Of a stretch of DNA of 64,000 nt, positions 24,495 through 32,675 are shown piece after piece. A program made the translations under genes and the position numbers. Source of the DNA: Pseudomonadota bacterium (GTDB lineage Bacteria > Pseudomonadota > Alphaproteobacteria > Rhizobiales > Rhizobiaceae); contig JAEYDD010000075.1 of the NCBI GenBank assembly GCA_023404095.1, positions 62,001 through 126,000 of the forward strand, given 5' to 3'. The notes beneath the pieces were generated by a model, which had not been told where the DNA came from, ran no database searches, and was given only the letters and a program-made list of their open reading frames with translations. Within the stretch, counting starts at the first letter, position 1; the number at the start of each line of letters is the position of its first letter.

Positions 24495-25403
24495 CTAGCG
24501 CTCATACGTTAAGATATCCTGCGCAGGCAGCACGACGCCGGCCGACGTCCGCCAGCCGTCCCAGCGGCCGATCAGGATCTGCTGCGAACGGCGCGCCATG
24601 TCCGGCCTAAGCGTGAGCGCATAGATCGCCATTCCGGCGATCGGCCGCAGGAGGCGCGGCAGAAAACCGGTGGCGCCGAAGCGATGCTTGCGCATCACAT
24701 AGCCGAGGCCGGCGCTGTAGCGGCGGATCTTGGCGATGTTCCCGGGCGCGGTCTGGTCGCAGCCATCTTCCGGGTGATGGCCGAAAAGCGAGGGATCGTA
24801 GTATCCCCTCTCGCCGCGTTCGACCATCGTCAGCGCCAGGTCCTGGATTTCGTATGCCCCCCACGGCGTGCCCGAGCCGGGGCCGATCTTCTCATCGAAC
24901 CCGCCGGCTGCAACAAAAGCGCTTCGCCGTACGAGGAGCATCCACTCGATCAGTGTCGTCCAGACGTTGTCGCGGTCGATTGTCGCCGCTTCGGTGTCAA
25001 ACTGGCCCATGATGGTGGCACCGGCGGCATTGGTGGCCCGGCCGCAATAGAAGTTGGCGGATATCCGGTCCGTCAGGCGGAAATACCGTTCGAGAAGGTC
25101 GCCCGGATACCAGCAGTCGTCGTCAGGAAACATCAACCATTCCCCGCGCGCCTGTGCAGCGCCGAGGTTGCGGGCACGGCAAACTCCCTTCCATGCGGTC
25201 TTCACGTGCACGATCTCGAGCGTCCGAAAGAACGGTACGATCACGTCCAGCAGGCGGTCGTCCTCGTTCTGGTCGATCACGATCACTTCAAAATCACGCA
25301 TGCTCTGCTCCGCCAGCGACCCAAACAGACGCGACAGCTCGTCGGTGCGGCCAAGCGTGGCCACCACGAGGGAGAGGCGGAATGATCGTTCGTTCGGCGT
25401 CAT
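24495..25403 (-). CDS. Family 2 glycosyltransferase
   Basis: 302 residues from MTPNERSFRLSLV; an earlier in-frame ATG gives an unconserved tail. The GT-A fold begins SLVVATLGRTDELSRLFGSL and has EVIVIDQNEDD and the metal-binding DxD in LMFPDDDCWYPGD. A downstream helix with GAYEIQDLALTMVERG probably contains the catalytic base region. No membrane helix is seen. It is the first gene of the leftward GT2-flippase-hydrolase operon and is divergent from recF. Donor sugar and linkage are unknown. Confidence 0.88.
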   Translation of the reverse strand: MTPNERSFRLSLVVATLGRTDELSRLFGSLAEQSMRDFEVIVIDQNEDDRLLDVIVPFFRTLEIVHVKTAWKGVCRARNLGAAQARGEWLMFPDDDCWYPGDLLERYFRLTDRISANFYCGRATNAAGATIMGQFDTEAATIDRDNVWTTLIEWMLLVRRSAFVAAGGFDEKIGPGSGTPWGAYEIQDLALTMVERGERGYYDPSLFGHHPEDGCDQTAPGNIAKIRRYSAGLGYVMRKHRFGATGFLPRLLRPIAGMAIYALTLRPDMARRSQQILIGRWDGWRTSAGVVLPAQDILTYER

Positions 25404-25582
25404 GTCGACCTTGAGGACGGAGGCCGCTCCCGGCAGGTCGCGGATACGGCCGCACCATTGTCCGGACGAGGCGTTAAGGCGGGATGAACGCCGCAGCTGC
25501 AATGCATCGGATTTGGGAGATCGAACCCCGTTGGTCTTGCGTCGGTGACCGCTTCGGCATAGCTCTCTGGCGAAAGAGCCGG

Positions 25583-26713
25583 ATGCCGATGCCCCACAAG
25601 GTCACCATTTACAGCCTCAAGCTTCACGATTTTCGCAACTATGCGTCAGTCGCGCTCGGGCTCGATGATCGCCATGTCGTCCTGACCGGCGCAAACGGCG
25701 CGGGCAAGACGAACCTCATGGAGGCCGTCTCGTTCCTTTCCCCCGGGCGCGGGTTGCGTCGGGCGGCCTATGCCGACGTCGCCCGCGAGGGTGCTGCCGG
25801 CGGCTTCAGCGTTTTCGCCGCAATCGACGGAATGCAGGGCGAGGTCGAGATCGGCACGGGCACGGATGCCGGCGAGGACGGGCAATCACGTCGCCTCAGG
25901 CTGAACGGGACGACGGCACGTTCGGTTGACGAGCTTCTGGATCATCTGCGCGTCGTCTGGCTGACGCCCTCCATGGACGGCCTCTTTACCGGCTCCTCCT
26001 CCGATCGCCGTCGATTCCTCGATCGGCTCGTCCTGTCGCTCGACCCCGAACACGGGCGAAGGGCCGCCGATTTCGAAAAGGCGATGCGCGGCCGCAACCG
26101 CTTGTTGTCGGAACCTCGCCCCGATGCACGCTGGCTGGATGCGCTGGAAACGCAGATGGCCGAGCTTGGCGTCGCGATGGCGCTGGCGCGCCGGGAACTG
26201 GTCGGCTTGCTCGCCGATATCGTCGAGGCTTCCCGAGACGAAGGGCCGTTCCCGTCTTCCGCCATGACGTTGAGTGGATTCCTCGACGACCGGCTCGATC
26301 GGCCCGCCTACGAGATCGAGGAGGAATATGCCGCCCTCCTGCGCGACGGCCGCTTTCGCGACGCGGCCGCGGGCCGCACGCTCGACGGCCCGCACCGCGT
26401 CGATCTCCTTATCCGCCATCGGGAAAAGGGCATGGACGCGGCCCGTTGCTCCACTGGCGAGCAGAAGGCGCTGCTGGTCGGGATGATCCTCGCCCATGCC
26501 GGTCTCGTCGCAGGCATGACCGGACATGCCCCGGTGCTGTTGCTGGACGAGATCACCGCCCATCTCGACGAGGGGCGACGTGCGGCCCTGTTCGATCGTA
26601 TCGACGCGCTCGGCGGGCAGGCCTTCATGACGGGAACGGATCGTGCGATGTTTGCGGCGCTCGGTGAGCGCGCGCGCCTGCTGAACGTCGAAAACGGCAG
26701 GATCGAGGGATGA
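25583..26713 (+). CDS. recF: DNA replication and repair protein RecF
   Basis: 376 residues from the first ATG of MPMPHKVTIYSLKLHDFRNY; the second ATG six bases later is equally possible, and the further upstream frame is unconserved. Walker A is GANGAGKTNLME, the signature is CSTGEQKALLVGMILAHA and Walker B is VLLLDEITAHLDEGRR. RecF binds gapped DNA and helps load RecA with RecO and RecR. It stands apart from dnaA and dnaN, as in many alphaproteobacteria, and is followed by a ThiF-like gene after 22 bases. Confidence 0.95.
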   Translation: MPMPHKVTIYSLKLHDFRNYASVALGLDDRHVVLTGANGAGKTNLMEAVSFLSPGRGLRRAAYADVAREGAAGGFSVFAAIDGMQGEVEIGTGTDAGEDGQSRRLRLNGTTARSVDELLDHLRVVWLTPSMDGLFTGSSSDRRRFLDRLVLSLDPEHGRRAADFEKAMRGRNRLLSEPRPDARWLDALETQMAELGVAMALARRELVGLLADIVEASRDEGPFPSSAMTLSGFLDDRLDRPAYEIEEEYAALLRDGRFRDAAAGRTLDGPHRVDLLIRHREKGMDAARCSTGEQKALLVGMILAHAGLVAGMTGHAPVLLLDEITAHLDEGRRAALFDRIDALGGQAFMTGTDRAMFAALGERARLLNVENGRIEG

Positions 26714-26735
26714 AACGGAACTTCGGAGACGGCAC

Positions 26736-27536
26736 GTGACCGGCGACAGAACCAGGTTCGAAAGGATACTGGGTGGGGAGACGCTGGCGCCAGACGAGAT
26801 CGAGCGTTACCGGCGCCACATCGTTCTTTCGGAGATCGGCGGTGCGGGGCAGCAACGGCTTAAGAACGCGTCCGTTCTGGTCATTGGCGCGGGCGGTCTC
26901 GGCGCCCCCGTCCTTCAGTATTTGGCAGCGGCCGGCGTTGGCCATATCGGCATCGTCGACGACGATATCGTCTCGCTGTCCAACCTGCAGCGGCAGGTGA
27001 TCCACGCGACCGGAGCGATCGGACGGCAAAAGGTCGAAAGTGCTGCGGCAGCCATCGCCGCGATCAATCCGCATGTGCGGGTGACGGCCTTCGAGCGTCG
27101 GTTCACGCCCGCTACCGCGCCACAGCTTCTGGCAGACTTTGACCTTCTGGTCGACGGTTCGGACAACTTCGAGACTCGGTATGCCGCCGCCGATGCGGCG
27201 GAGGCAGCACGGGTGCCGCTCGTCACCGGTGCGGTCGGCCGCTTCGATGGCTCGCTGACGGTGCTGAAGCCTTGGGAAACGGATGACGACGGGAAAACCA
27301 ATCCGGCCTACCGCGATCTTTTTCCAGAAGCGCCTCCGCCCGGCGTCGTTCCCTCCTGCGCCGAGGTCGGCATAGTGGGCGCGCTGACCGGCGTGATCGG
27401 CACGCTGATGGCGATGGAAGCGATCAAGCTCATCACCGGCGCCGGCGATCCCCTCGTCGGACGGCTGCTTTTGTATGACGGGCTTGCAGCACGTTTCGAC
27501 GTTATGCGCTACCGTCGCCGCAAGGAGGCCCGGTGA
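26736..27536 (+). CDS. ThiF/MoeB/HesA-family adenylyltransferase (E1-like)
   Basis: 266 residues with a GTG start preceded by ggagacggcac. It has the adenylate-forming Rossmann motif VLVIGAGGLGAPVLQYLAAAG, the Arg finger region LSEIGGAGQQRL, DDDIVSLSNLQRQVIH, and the candidate catalytic Cys in VPSCAEVGIVG. The paired CxxC zinc sites of E. coli MoeB are missing. It should adenylate the C-terminal Gly-Gly of ThiS, MoaD or a similar ubiquitin-like sulfur carrier; which one cannot be told here. No such partner is nearby. It overlaps the GNAT gene by one base. Confidence 0.9.
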   Translation: MTGDRTRFERILGGETLAPDEIERYRRHIVLSEIGGAGQQRLKNASVLVIGAGGLGAPVLQYLAAAGVGHIGIVDDDIVSLSNLQRQVIHATGAIGRQKVESAAAAIAAINPHVRVTAFERRFTPATAPQLLADFDLLVDGSDNFETRYAAADAAEAARVPLVTGAVGRFDGSLTVLKPWETDDDGKTNPAYRDLFPEAPPPGVVPSCAEVGIVGALTGVIGTLMAMEAIKLITGAGDPLVGRLLLYDGLAARFDVMRYRRRKEAR

Positions 27537-28003
27537 TGCAAGTCCGCCGCCTGGAGCCGTCCTTCGACCGCTACGACGAACTGCTGGCGATGATACGCAC
27601 CGCCTTCGCCTACATGGACGCCCGCATCGATCCGCCGTCCTCGGCCCACCGCCTGACGCCGGCTACCTTGAAGGAAAAGGCGTTGTCCGAAATCGTCTTT
27701 GTGGCGGTCGACGACCAGCGACTTGTAGGCTGCATCTTCTGCCGCCCGGAGCAGCAGCGCCTCTACATCGGTAAGCTTGCGGTGGTGCCGGACCGGCAGG
27801 GGAAGGGCATCGGCCGCGCGCTGTTGATGGCGGCGGAGGCCGAGGCCCGCAGCCTGTCCCTTCAGGCGATGCGGCTGGAGACGCGGATCAAACTCACGGA
27901 AAACCACGGACGTTTCCACGCCATGGGCTTCGAGAAGACGGCCGAGAACCGTCATCTGGGCTTCGACCGGACGACATCCATCGAGATGACGAAGCGCCTC
28001 TGA
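27536..28003 (+). CDS. GNAT family N-acetyltransferase
   Basis: 155 residues from ATG at 27536, which overlaps the ThiF-like stop (TGATG) and has the ribosome site aaggaggcccgg. A GTG one codon earlier is the alternative. The acetyl-CoA binding motif is LAVVPDRQGKGIGRALLMAAEAEA, followed by ENHGRFHAMGFEK, the usual beta6-alpha4 region. The acceptor substrate cannot be predicted. It is probably co-transcribed with recF and the ThiF-like gene. Confidence 0.9.
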   Translation: MQVRRLEPSFDRYDELLAMIRTAFAYMDARIDPPSSAHRLTPATLKEKALSEIVFVAVDDQRLVGCIFCRPEQQRLYIGKLAVVPDRQGKGIGRALLMAAEAEARSLSLQAMRLETRIKLTENHGRFHAMGFEKTAENRHLGFDRTTSIEMTKRL

Positions 28004-28030
28004 ACCCCTGCCTCCGCCTGGCTGGCGGCG

Positions 28031-29035
28031 TCAGGTGCGTCCGGGCAGGACCCGGTCGGGCGGGCGGTGGCCGTCGAAGAAGGTGCGGATGTTGATGACG
28101 ACCTTCTCGCCCATCTCGATCCGCCCTTCCAGCGTTGCAGACCCCATATGCGGCAGCAGCACCACCTTGCCTTCGGTCGCAAGCTTGACCAGTTTCGGGT
28201 TGACGGCGGGCTCGTGTTCGAAGACGTCGAGGCCGGCGCCGGCGATCTTTCCCTCGCGCAGCGATTTTATCAGCGCCACCTCGTCGATGATCCCGCCGCG
28301 TGCAGTGTTGACGATGTAGCTCGACGGCTGCATGAGTGCCAGCCGGCGGGCGGAGAGCAAGTGGTAGGTCGCAGGCGTCGAGGGGCAGTTGACCGAGACG
28401 ATATCGACGCGCGCCAGCATCTGGTCGAGGCTGTCCCAGTAGGTTGCCTCCAGCGCCTCTTCCGTCGCCGTGCTCACGCGGTGGCGGTTGTGGTAGTGGA
28501 TCGACAGGCCGAAGGCCTTGGCGCGGCGGGCGACGGCGGTGCCGATCCGGCCCATGCCGACAATGCCGAGGCGCTTGCCCCAGATCCGGTGCCCGAGCAT
28601 CCAGGTGGGCGACCAGCCGGCCCACTCGCCCTTGCGGTCGGTCAGAAGGTGCGCCCCCTCCGCAAGCCTTCTGGGCACCGACAGGATCAGCGCCATGGTC
28701 ATGTCGGCGGTATCCTCGGTCAGAACGTTCGGCGTGTTGGTGACGGTGATGCCGCGCCGCGCCGCCGCGTCCACGTCGATATGGTCCACACCGTTGGAGA
28801 AGCTGGCGATAAGCTTGAGCTGCGGGCCTGCCTGCTCGATCAGCGCCGCGTCGATTCGGTCCGTGACCGTCGGCACCAGCACGTCATGGCTCCTGACTGC
28901 CGCCACCAACTCCGGCTGCGTGCGTGGGGTGTCCTCGATATTGAGCTCGGCATCGAACAATTCGCGCATGCGCGTTTCGACCACGTCGGGCAGTCGGCGG
29001 GTGAGGTAGACCTTCGGCTTTTTCTTGTTCGTCAT
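28031..29035 (-). CDS. D-2-hydroxyacid dehydrogenase (glyoxylate/hydroxypyruvate reductase type)
   Basis: 334 residues. The NAD-binding motif is GKRLGIVGMGRIGTAVARRA, with catalytic Arg in VNTARGGIIDE, Glu in GLDVFEHEP and His in LLPHMGSAT. The N-terminal SFSNGVDHIDV and TPNVLTEDTADM blocks match the GyaR/GhrB group. It reduces glyoxylate or hydroxypyruvate with NAD(P)H. It is a single gene convergent with the GNAT gene, with 27 bases between them. Confidence 0.92.
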   Translation of the reverse strand: MTNKKKPKVYLTRRLPDVVETRMRELFDAELNIEDTPRTQPELVAAVRSHDVLVPTVTDRIDAALIEQAGPQLKLIASFSNGVDHIDVDAAARRGITVTNTPNVLTEDTADMTMALILSVPRRLAEGAHLLTDRKGEWAGWSPTWMLGHRIWGKRLGIVGMGRIGTAVARRAKAFGLSIHYHNRHRVSTATEEALEATYWDSLDQMLARVDIVSVNCPSTPATYHLLSARRLALMQPSSYIVNTARGGIIDEVALIKSLREGKIAGAGLDVFEHEPAVNPKLVKLATEGKVVLLPHMGSATLEGRIEMGEKVVINIRTFFDGHRPPDRVLPGRT

Positions 29036-29218
29036 GGTCCGTTCGGCGTCCTGTTGACGGGTCCTTAACCAAGATAGGCAAGACTTGCTTCATCAAGGGC
29101 ATTTTCTACCAGACCCCGTCGCGAAGACAATCCGCTCTGAAGACCGGTCGCGCGAATTGCGTGCTTCGGCCGGGGTCCGGTCACCGGATGCCTTGTCTGG
29201 CTGGAAGTGGATCACGTC

Positions 29219-29761
29219 ATGCGTCACTTACATTTTCGCATCCGCACCGTTGTGTTGGTCGCCTTGATGGCCCTGGGATCGCAGGCAGTTCCCAACGCCT
29301 TCGCCCAAGCTGCAAAAGGTCCGAGCGGGCTGCCCCTGCCGCGTTTCGTCAGTCTCAAGGCCAAGAGCGTGAACCTGCGCGTGGGGCCCAGCGTCGACTA
29401 CGCGGTTGCCTGGCGCTACATGAAATCGGGCGTCCCGGTCGAAATCATCCAGGAGTACGACAACTGGCGCCGCATCCGCGACGCGGACGGCACGGAAGGC
29501 TGGGTCAACCAGGCGCTCCTGTCGGGAGAGCGCACGGCGGTCACCGCACCCTGGATGCGCGGCAAGGGTGCGGACGTCTTCGTCAACATGCGGCGGGATC
29601 CCCAGTCGTCGAGCGCCATCATCGCAAAGCTCGAGCCCGGCGTCGTCATCAAGGTCGGTGAATGCAATGGCGACTGGTGCCGGGCCGAGGTGGAAGGCGC
29701 AGGCGGCTGGGTTTCGCAGGCCGAAATCTGGGGTGCCTATCCCGGCGAAGCCTTCAAGTAG
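29219..29761 (+). CDS. Secreted SH3-domain protein
   Basis: 180 residues from ATG 29219 (a GTG four codons earlier is possible; the ggaag ribosome site fits the ATG better). Signal peptide is about 1-30 (HFRIRTVVLVALMALGSQAVPNAFAQA is split across this region). There are two bacterial SH3 repeats: about 45-105 (SVNLRVGPSVDYAVAWRYMK, GTEGWVNQALLSG) and about 110-180 (VFVNMRRDPQSSS, GAGGWVSQAEIWG). Such proteins bind peptidoglycan in the periplasm. It is convergent with the PfkB kinase gene after a 19-base gap. Confidence 0.88.
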   Translation: MRHLHFRIRTVVLVALMALGSQAVPNAFAQAAKGPSGLPLPRFVSLKAKSVNLRVGPSVDYAVAWRYMKSGVPVEIIQEYDNWRRIRDADGTEGWVNQALLSGERTAVTAPWMRGKGADVFVNMRRDPQSSSAIIAKLEPGVVIKVGECNGDWCRAEVEGAGGWVSQAEIWGAYPGEAFK

Positions 29762-29780
29762 CGGCCTCGCCGGCGGGAAC

Positions 29781-30773
29781 TCAGGCGAGCGCGGCCGCTG
29801 CTGCTGCCTCGGCAAGGGAAACCATCGGCCGCGGCCCGATCTGCTCGATTACGATGCCTGCGGCAAGGCTGCCGAGCTTGCCGCAGTCTTCCAGCGAGCG
29901 GCCCTGCGTGTAGCCGTGCAGGAATCCCGCAGCGTAGAGATCGCCAGCCCCGGTCGTATCCACGACCGCCTCGATCGAGGTGGCGTGCACACGCACCCGC
30001 TCGCCGCCCTTCATGATGATCGAGCCCTCCTCGCTCATCGTGACGATCCCCAGACCGCAGTCCTTCTCGATCATCGACAGCGCATGCTCGAAGTTTTCCG
30101 TCTCGTAGAGCGCGAGCACCTCGGCCCTGTTGGCGAACACGATGTCGACGGTTCCCGAACGCATCAGGTCCAGGAATTCGTCCCGGTAACGATGGACGCA
30201 GAAGCTGTCGGAAAGCGTCATCGACATCTCGCGCCCGTTGGCGTGGGCGATGCGGGCGCAGGCGAGAATGGCTTCCTTGGCGCGCGGCGGATCCCAGAGA
30301 TAACCCTCGAAATAGGTCACCTTGGCCGCAGCCACCACCTCCTCCTCCACGTCCTCCGGGCCAAGCTCGACGCAGGCACCGAGATAGGTGTTCATGGAGC
30401 GTTCGCCGTCCTCCGTCACGAAGATCATCGATCGTGCGGTCGGCGGAAGACGGTCTAGCGGTTTGGTCGCGAAGTGGACGCCCTGCGCGCGAATGTCGTG
30501 GGTGAAGATGTCGCCGAGCTGGTCCCTTGCCACCTTGCCGAAATAGGCCGCGCGCCCGCCGAAGCTGGCAATGCCGGCCGCCGTGTTGCCAGCGCTGCCG
30601 CCCGAGGCCTCCACCGCCGGTCCCATCCGCGAATAGAGCAGTTCGGCGCGCTCGGCGTCGATGAGGTTCATCGCGCCCTTGATGATGTCGTTGTCGGTGA
30701 GGAAAGTTTCGTCGCAGCGGGCGATGATGTCGACAATCGCGTTGCCGACCGTCAGCACGTCGAATTGGGTCAT
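29781..30773 (-). CDS. PfkB family carbohydrate kinase, adenosine-kinase type
   Basis: 330 residues. PfkB signature 1 is GGSAGNTAAGIASFGGRAAYFGKV and signature 2 is DTTGAGDLYAAGFLHGYT, with the catalytic Asp in GAGD. The N-terminus DVLTVGNAIVDIIARCDE and the NAxxD pattern match the adenosine/nucleoside kinase branch annotated in Rhizobiales. It should phosphorylate a nucleoside or sugar with ATP in the cytoplasm. Substrate assignment is by similarity only. The efp gene lies upstream in the same direction, with a hairpin between. Confidence 0.85.
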   Translation of the reverse strand: MTQFDVLTVGNAIVDIIARCDETFLTDNDIIKGAMNLIDAERAELLYSRMGPAVEASGGSAGNTAAGIASFGGRAAYFGKVARDQLGDIFTHDIRAQGVHFATKPLDRLPPTARSMIFVTEDGERSMNTYLGACVELGPEDVEEEVVAAAKVTYFEGYLWDPPRAKEAILACARIAHANGREMSMTLSDSFCVHRYRDEFLDLMRSGTVDIVFANRAEVLALYETENFEHALSMIEKDCGLGIVTMSEEGSIIMKGGERVRVHATSIEAVVDTTGAGDLYAAGFLHGYTQGRSLEDCGKLGSLAAGIVIEQIGPRPMVSLAEAAAAAALA

Positions 30774-30844
30774 GCGGTTTATCCGTCTCGAAAGGTAAGA
30801 GCCGGTTACCGGTCTTAGCGGATTTTCGACGGATTGTAAGGGGT

Positions 30845-30872
30845 GCCGCCCGAAGGTTGTCCGTCGGGCGGC
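30845..30872 (-). terminator. Hairpin terminator after efp
   Basis: Perfect 9-bp arms gccgcccga (30845-30853) and tcgggcggc (30864-30872) with a 10-base loop, starting 9 bases after the efp stop. The tract after the stem on the minus strand (acccctt) is only weakly T-rich. Confidence 0.6.
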
Positions 30873-30881
30873 GAAATATCG

Positions 30882-31451
30882 TCAGTCCTTGGCGCGCTCG
30901 ACGTAGGAGCCGTCTTCGGTTGCGATCACGACGCGGGTGCCGGCCTGGATGTGGGGCGGAACGAGCGTGCGCACGCCGTTGGACAGCATGGCGGGCTTGT
31001 AGGAGGAGGACGCCGTCTGGCCCTTCACGACCGGCTCGGTCTCGGTGATCTCCAGCGTCACGTGACGCGGCAGGTCGAGTGCGATCGCCACGCCCTCATG
31101 CGTCGACAGGATCACGGCCATGCCCTCCTGCAGGTAGGCCTTGGCATCGCCCACGTCGTCGGGGGACATGGTCAGCTGGTCGTAGCTTTCCGGGTTCATG
31201 AAATGGAAGCCGTCGCTGTCCTCGTAAAGGAACGTATGCTCGCGGTCTTCCACGTGGGCGCGTTCGACCTGTTCGGTCGTGCGGTAGCGTTCCGACACCT
31301 TCACGCCGTCGGAGATGCGGCGCATGTCGATCTGCGTGACCGGCGTGCCCTTGCCCGGGTGGAAGTTCTGCGCTGTCAGAACCACATAGAGTTTGCCGTC
31401 GACGTCGAGCACGTTGCCCTTGCGGACGGAAGAAGCGATGATCTTAGCCAT
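30882..31451 (-). CDS. efp: Elongation factor P
   Basis: 189 residues from MAKIIASSVRKGN, with ribosome site aaggaagtctt; a longer in-frame start is not conserved. The three EF-P beta-barrel domains are present. The modifiable lysine is at the canonical position 34 in FHPGKGTP. EF-P relieves ribosome stalling at polyproline stretches. The two modification enzymes EpmA and EpmB are encoded divergently just upstream, so K34 is expected to be beta-lysylated. Confidence 0.97.
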   Translation of the reverse strand: MAKIIASSVRKGNVLDVDGKLYVVLTAQNFHPGKGTPVTQIDMRRISDGVKVSERYRTTEQVERAHVEDREHTFLYEDSDGFHFMNPESYDQLTMSPDDVGDAKAYLQEGMAVILSTHEGVAIALDLPRHVTLEITETEPVVKGQTASSSYKPAMLSNGVRTLVPPHIQAGTRVVIATEDGSYVERAKD

Positions 31452-31596
31452 AAGACTTCCTTGTATCTGGAGCGGCCGCGTCGTAGAGGACGCAGCAAGT
31501 GTCATCCCCGGACCGCAGAAAGCGGGATCGGGCCGCAACTACCCTAAATTCCGGCAAAAGGCCAGCGCGTCCGCCGGAATCTGATAGAAACTTGCC
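31452..31596. promoter_or_regulatory. Divergent region between efp and epmA
   Basis: 145 bases separating the modified factor from its modification genes. It must hold promoters in both directions. I could not assign -35/-10 boxes with confidence. Confidence 0.35.
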
Positions 31597-32661
31597 ATGA
31601 CCGTGAAGACCTCCGCCCCATCCCCCTGGTGGACGCCCGACGTCCATGCCGACCGCCGTCCGTTCCTGATCGCCCGCAACCGTGTCCAGGCGGCGTTGCG
31701 AGGCTTCTTCGCAGAGCGCCACTTCATCGAGGTCGATACGGCGACCTTGCAGGTCTCGCCCGGAAACGAGGCGCATCTGCATGCCTTTCGCACAGAGGCG
31801 GTTGCCCATTCGGGTGCTGCGACGCAGCTCTATCTGCACACCTCGCCGGAATTCGCCTGCAAGAAGCTACTCTCTGCGGGTGAGAAGCGCATCGCCTGCT
31901 TTGCCCACGTCTATCGCAACCGCGAGCGCGGACCCCTGCACCATCCGGAGTTCACCATGCTGGAATGGTACCGGGCCGGGGAGAGCTACGAGGCGCTGAT
32001 GGACGACTGCGCCGACATCCTGGCGCTGGCGGCCCGAACCGCGGGGACCGACCGGCTCACCCATCGCGGCCGTACATGCGATCCGTTTGCCGTGCCCGAA
32101 CGGCTGACGGTGGCGGACGCCTTCGACCGCCATGCCGGCATCGACCTTTTGGCGACGATCGCCTCGGACGGGGCGACGGATCGCCAGCGACTGGCGCAGG
32201 CGATGGCCGAAAGCGGGCTGCGCGTTGCCGAGGACGATACCTGGGCCGATCTCTTCAGTCGCGTTCTCGTCGAGCGGGTCGAGCCGAAACTGGGGTTCGA
32301 TCGTGCGACGGTCCTCTGCGAGTATCCGGTTGCCGAGGCAGCCCTTGCGCGACCTTCCCCGCGCGATCCGCGGGTTGCCGAACGCTTCGAGTTCTATGCC
32401 TGCGGCGTCGAACTCGCCAATGCCTTCGGCGAGCTTACGGATGCAGCCGAGCAGCGCCGTCGTTTCGGTCTGGAGATGGCGGAAAAGCAGCGCGTCTACG
32501 GCGAAACCTATCCGCTCGACGAGGATTTTCTGTCGGCCCTCGCGATCATGCCCGAAGCGAGCGGCATCGCGCTCGGCTTCGACCGACTGGTGATGCTCGT
32601 GACCGGCGCTTCGCGGATCGACCAGGTGATCTGGGCGCCGGTTGCGGAGACCGCGCTGTGA
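31597..32661 (+). CDS. epmA: EF-P--(R)-beta-lysine ligase
   Basis: 354 residues, a lysyl-tRNA-synthetase-like class II core without an anticodon-binding domain (formerly PoxA/GenX/YjeA). Motif 2 is HVYRNRERGPLHHPEFTMLEW and motif 3 is GIALGFDRLVMLVTGA. It activates (R)-beta-lysine and attaches it to EF-P Lys34. The epmB frame begins at or just after the stop (GTGA overlap possible), so the two are translationally coupled. It is slightly longer than the E. coli protein at the N-terminus. Confidence 0.94.
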   Translation: MTVKTSAPSPWWTPDVHADRRPFLIARNRVQAALRGFFAERHFIEVDTATLQVSPGNEAHLHAFRTEAVAHSGAATQLYLHTSPEFACKKLLSAGEKRIACFAHVYRNRERGPLHHPEFTMLEWYRAGESYEALMDDCADILALAARTAGTDRLTHRGRTCDPFAVPERLTVADAFDRHAGIDLLATIASDGATDRQRLAQAMAESGLRVAEDDTWADLFSRVLVERVEPKLGFDRATVLCEYPVAEAALARPSPRDPRVAERFEFYACGVELANAFGELTDAAEQRRRFGLEMAEKQRVYGETYPLDEDFLSALAIMPEASGIALGFDRLVMLVTGASRIDQVIWAPVAETAL

Positions 32662-32675
32662 GCGGGGCCGTACGA

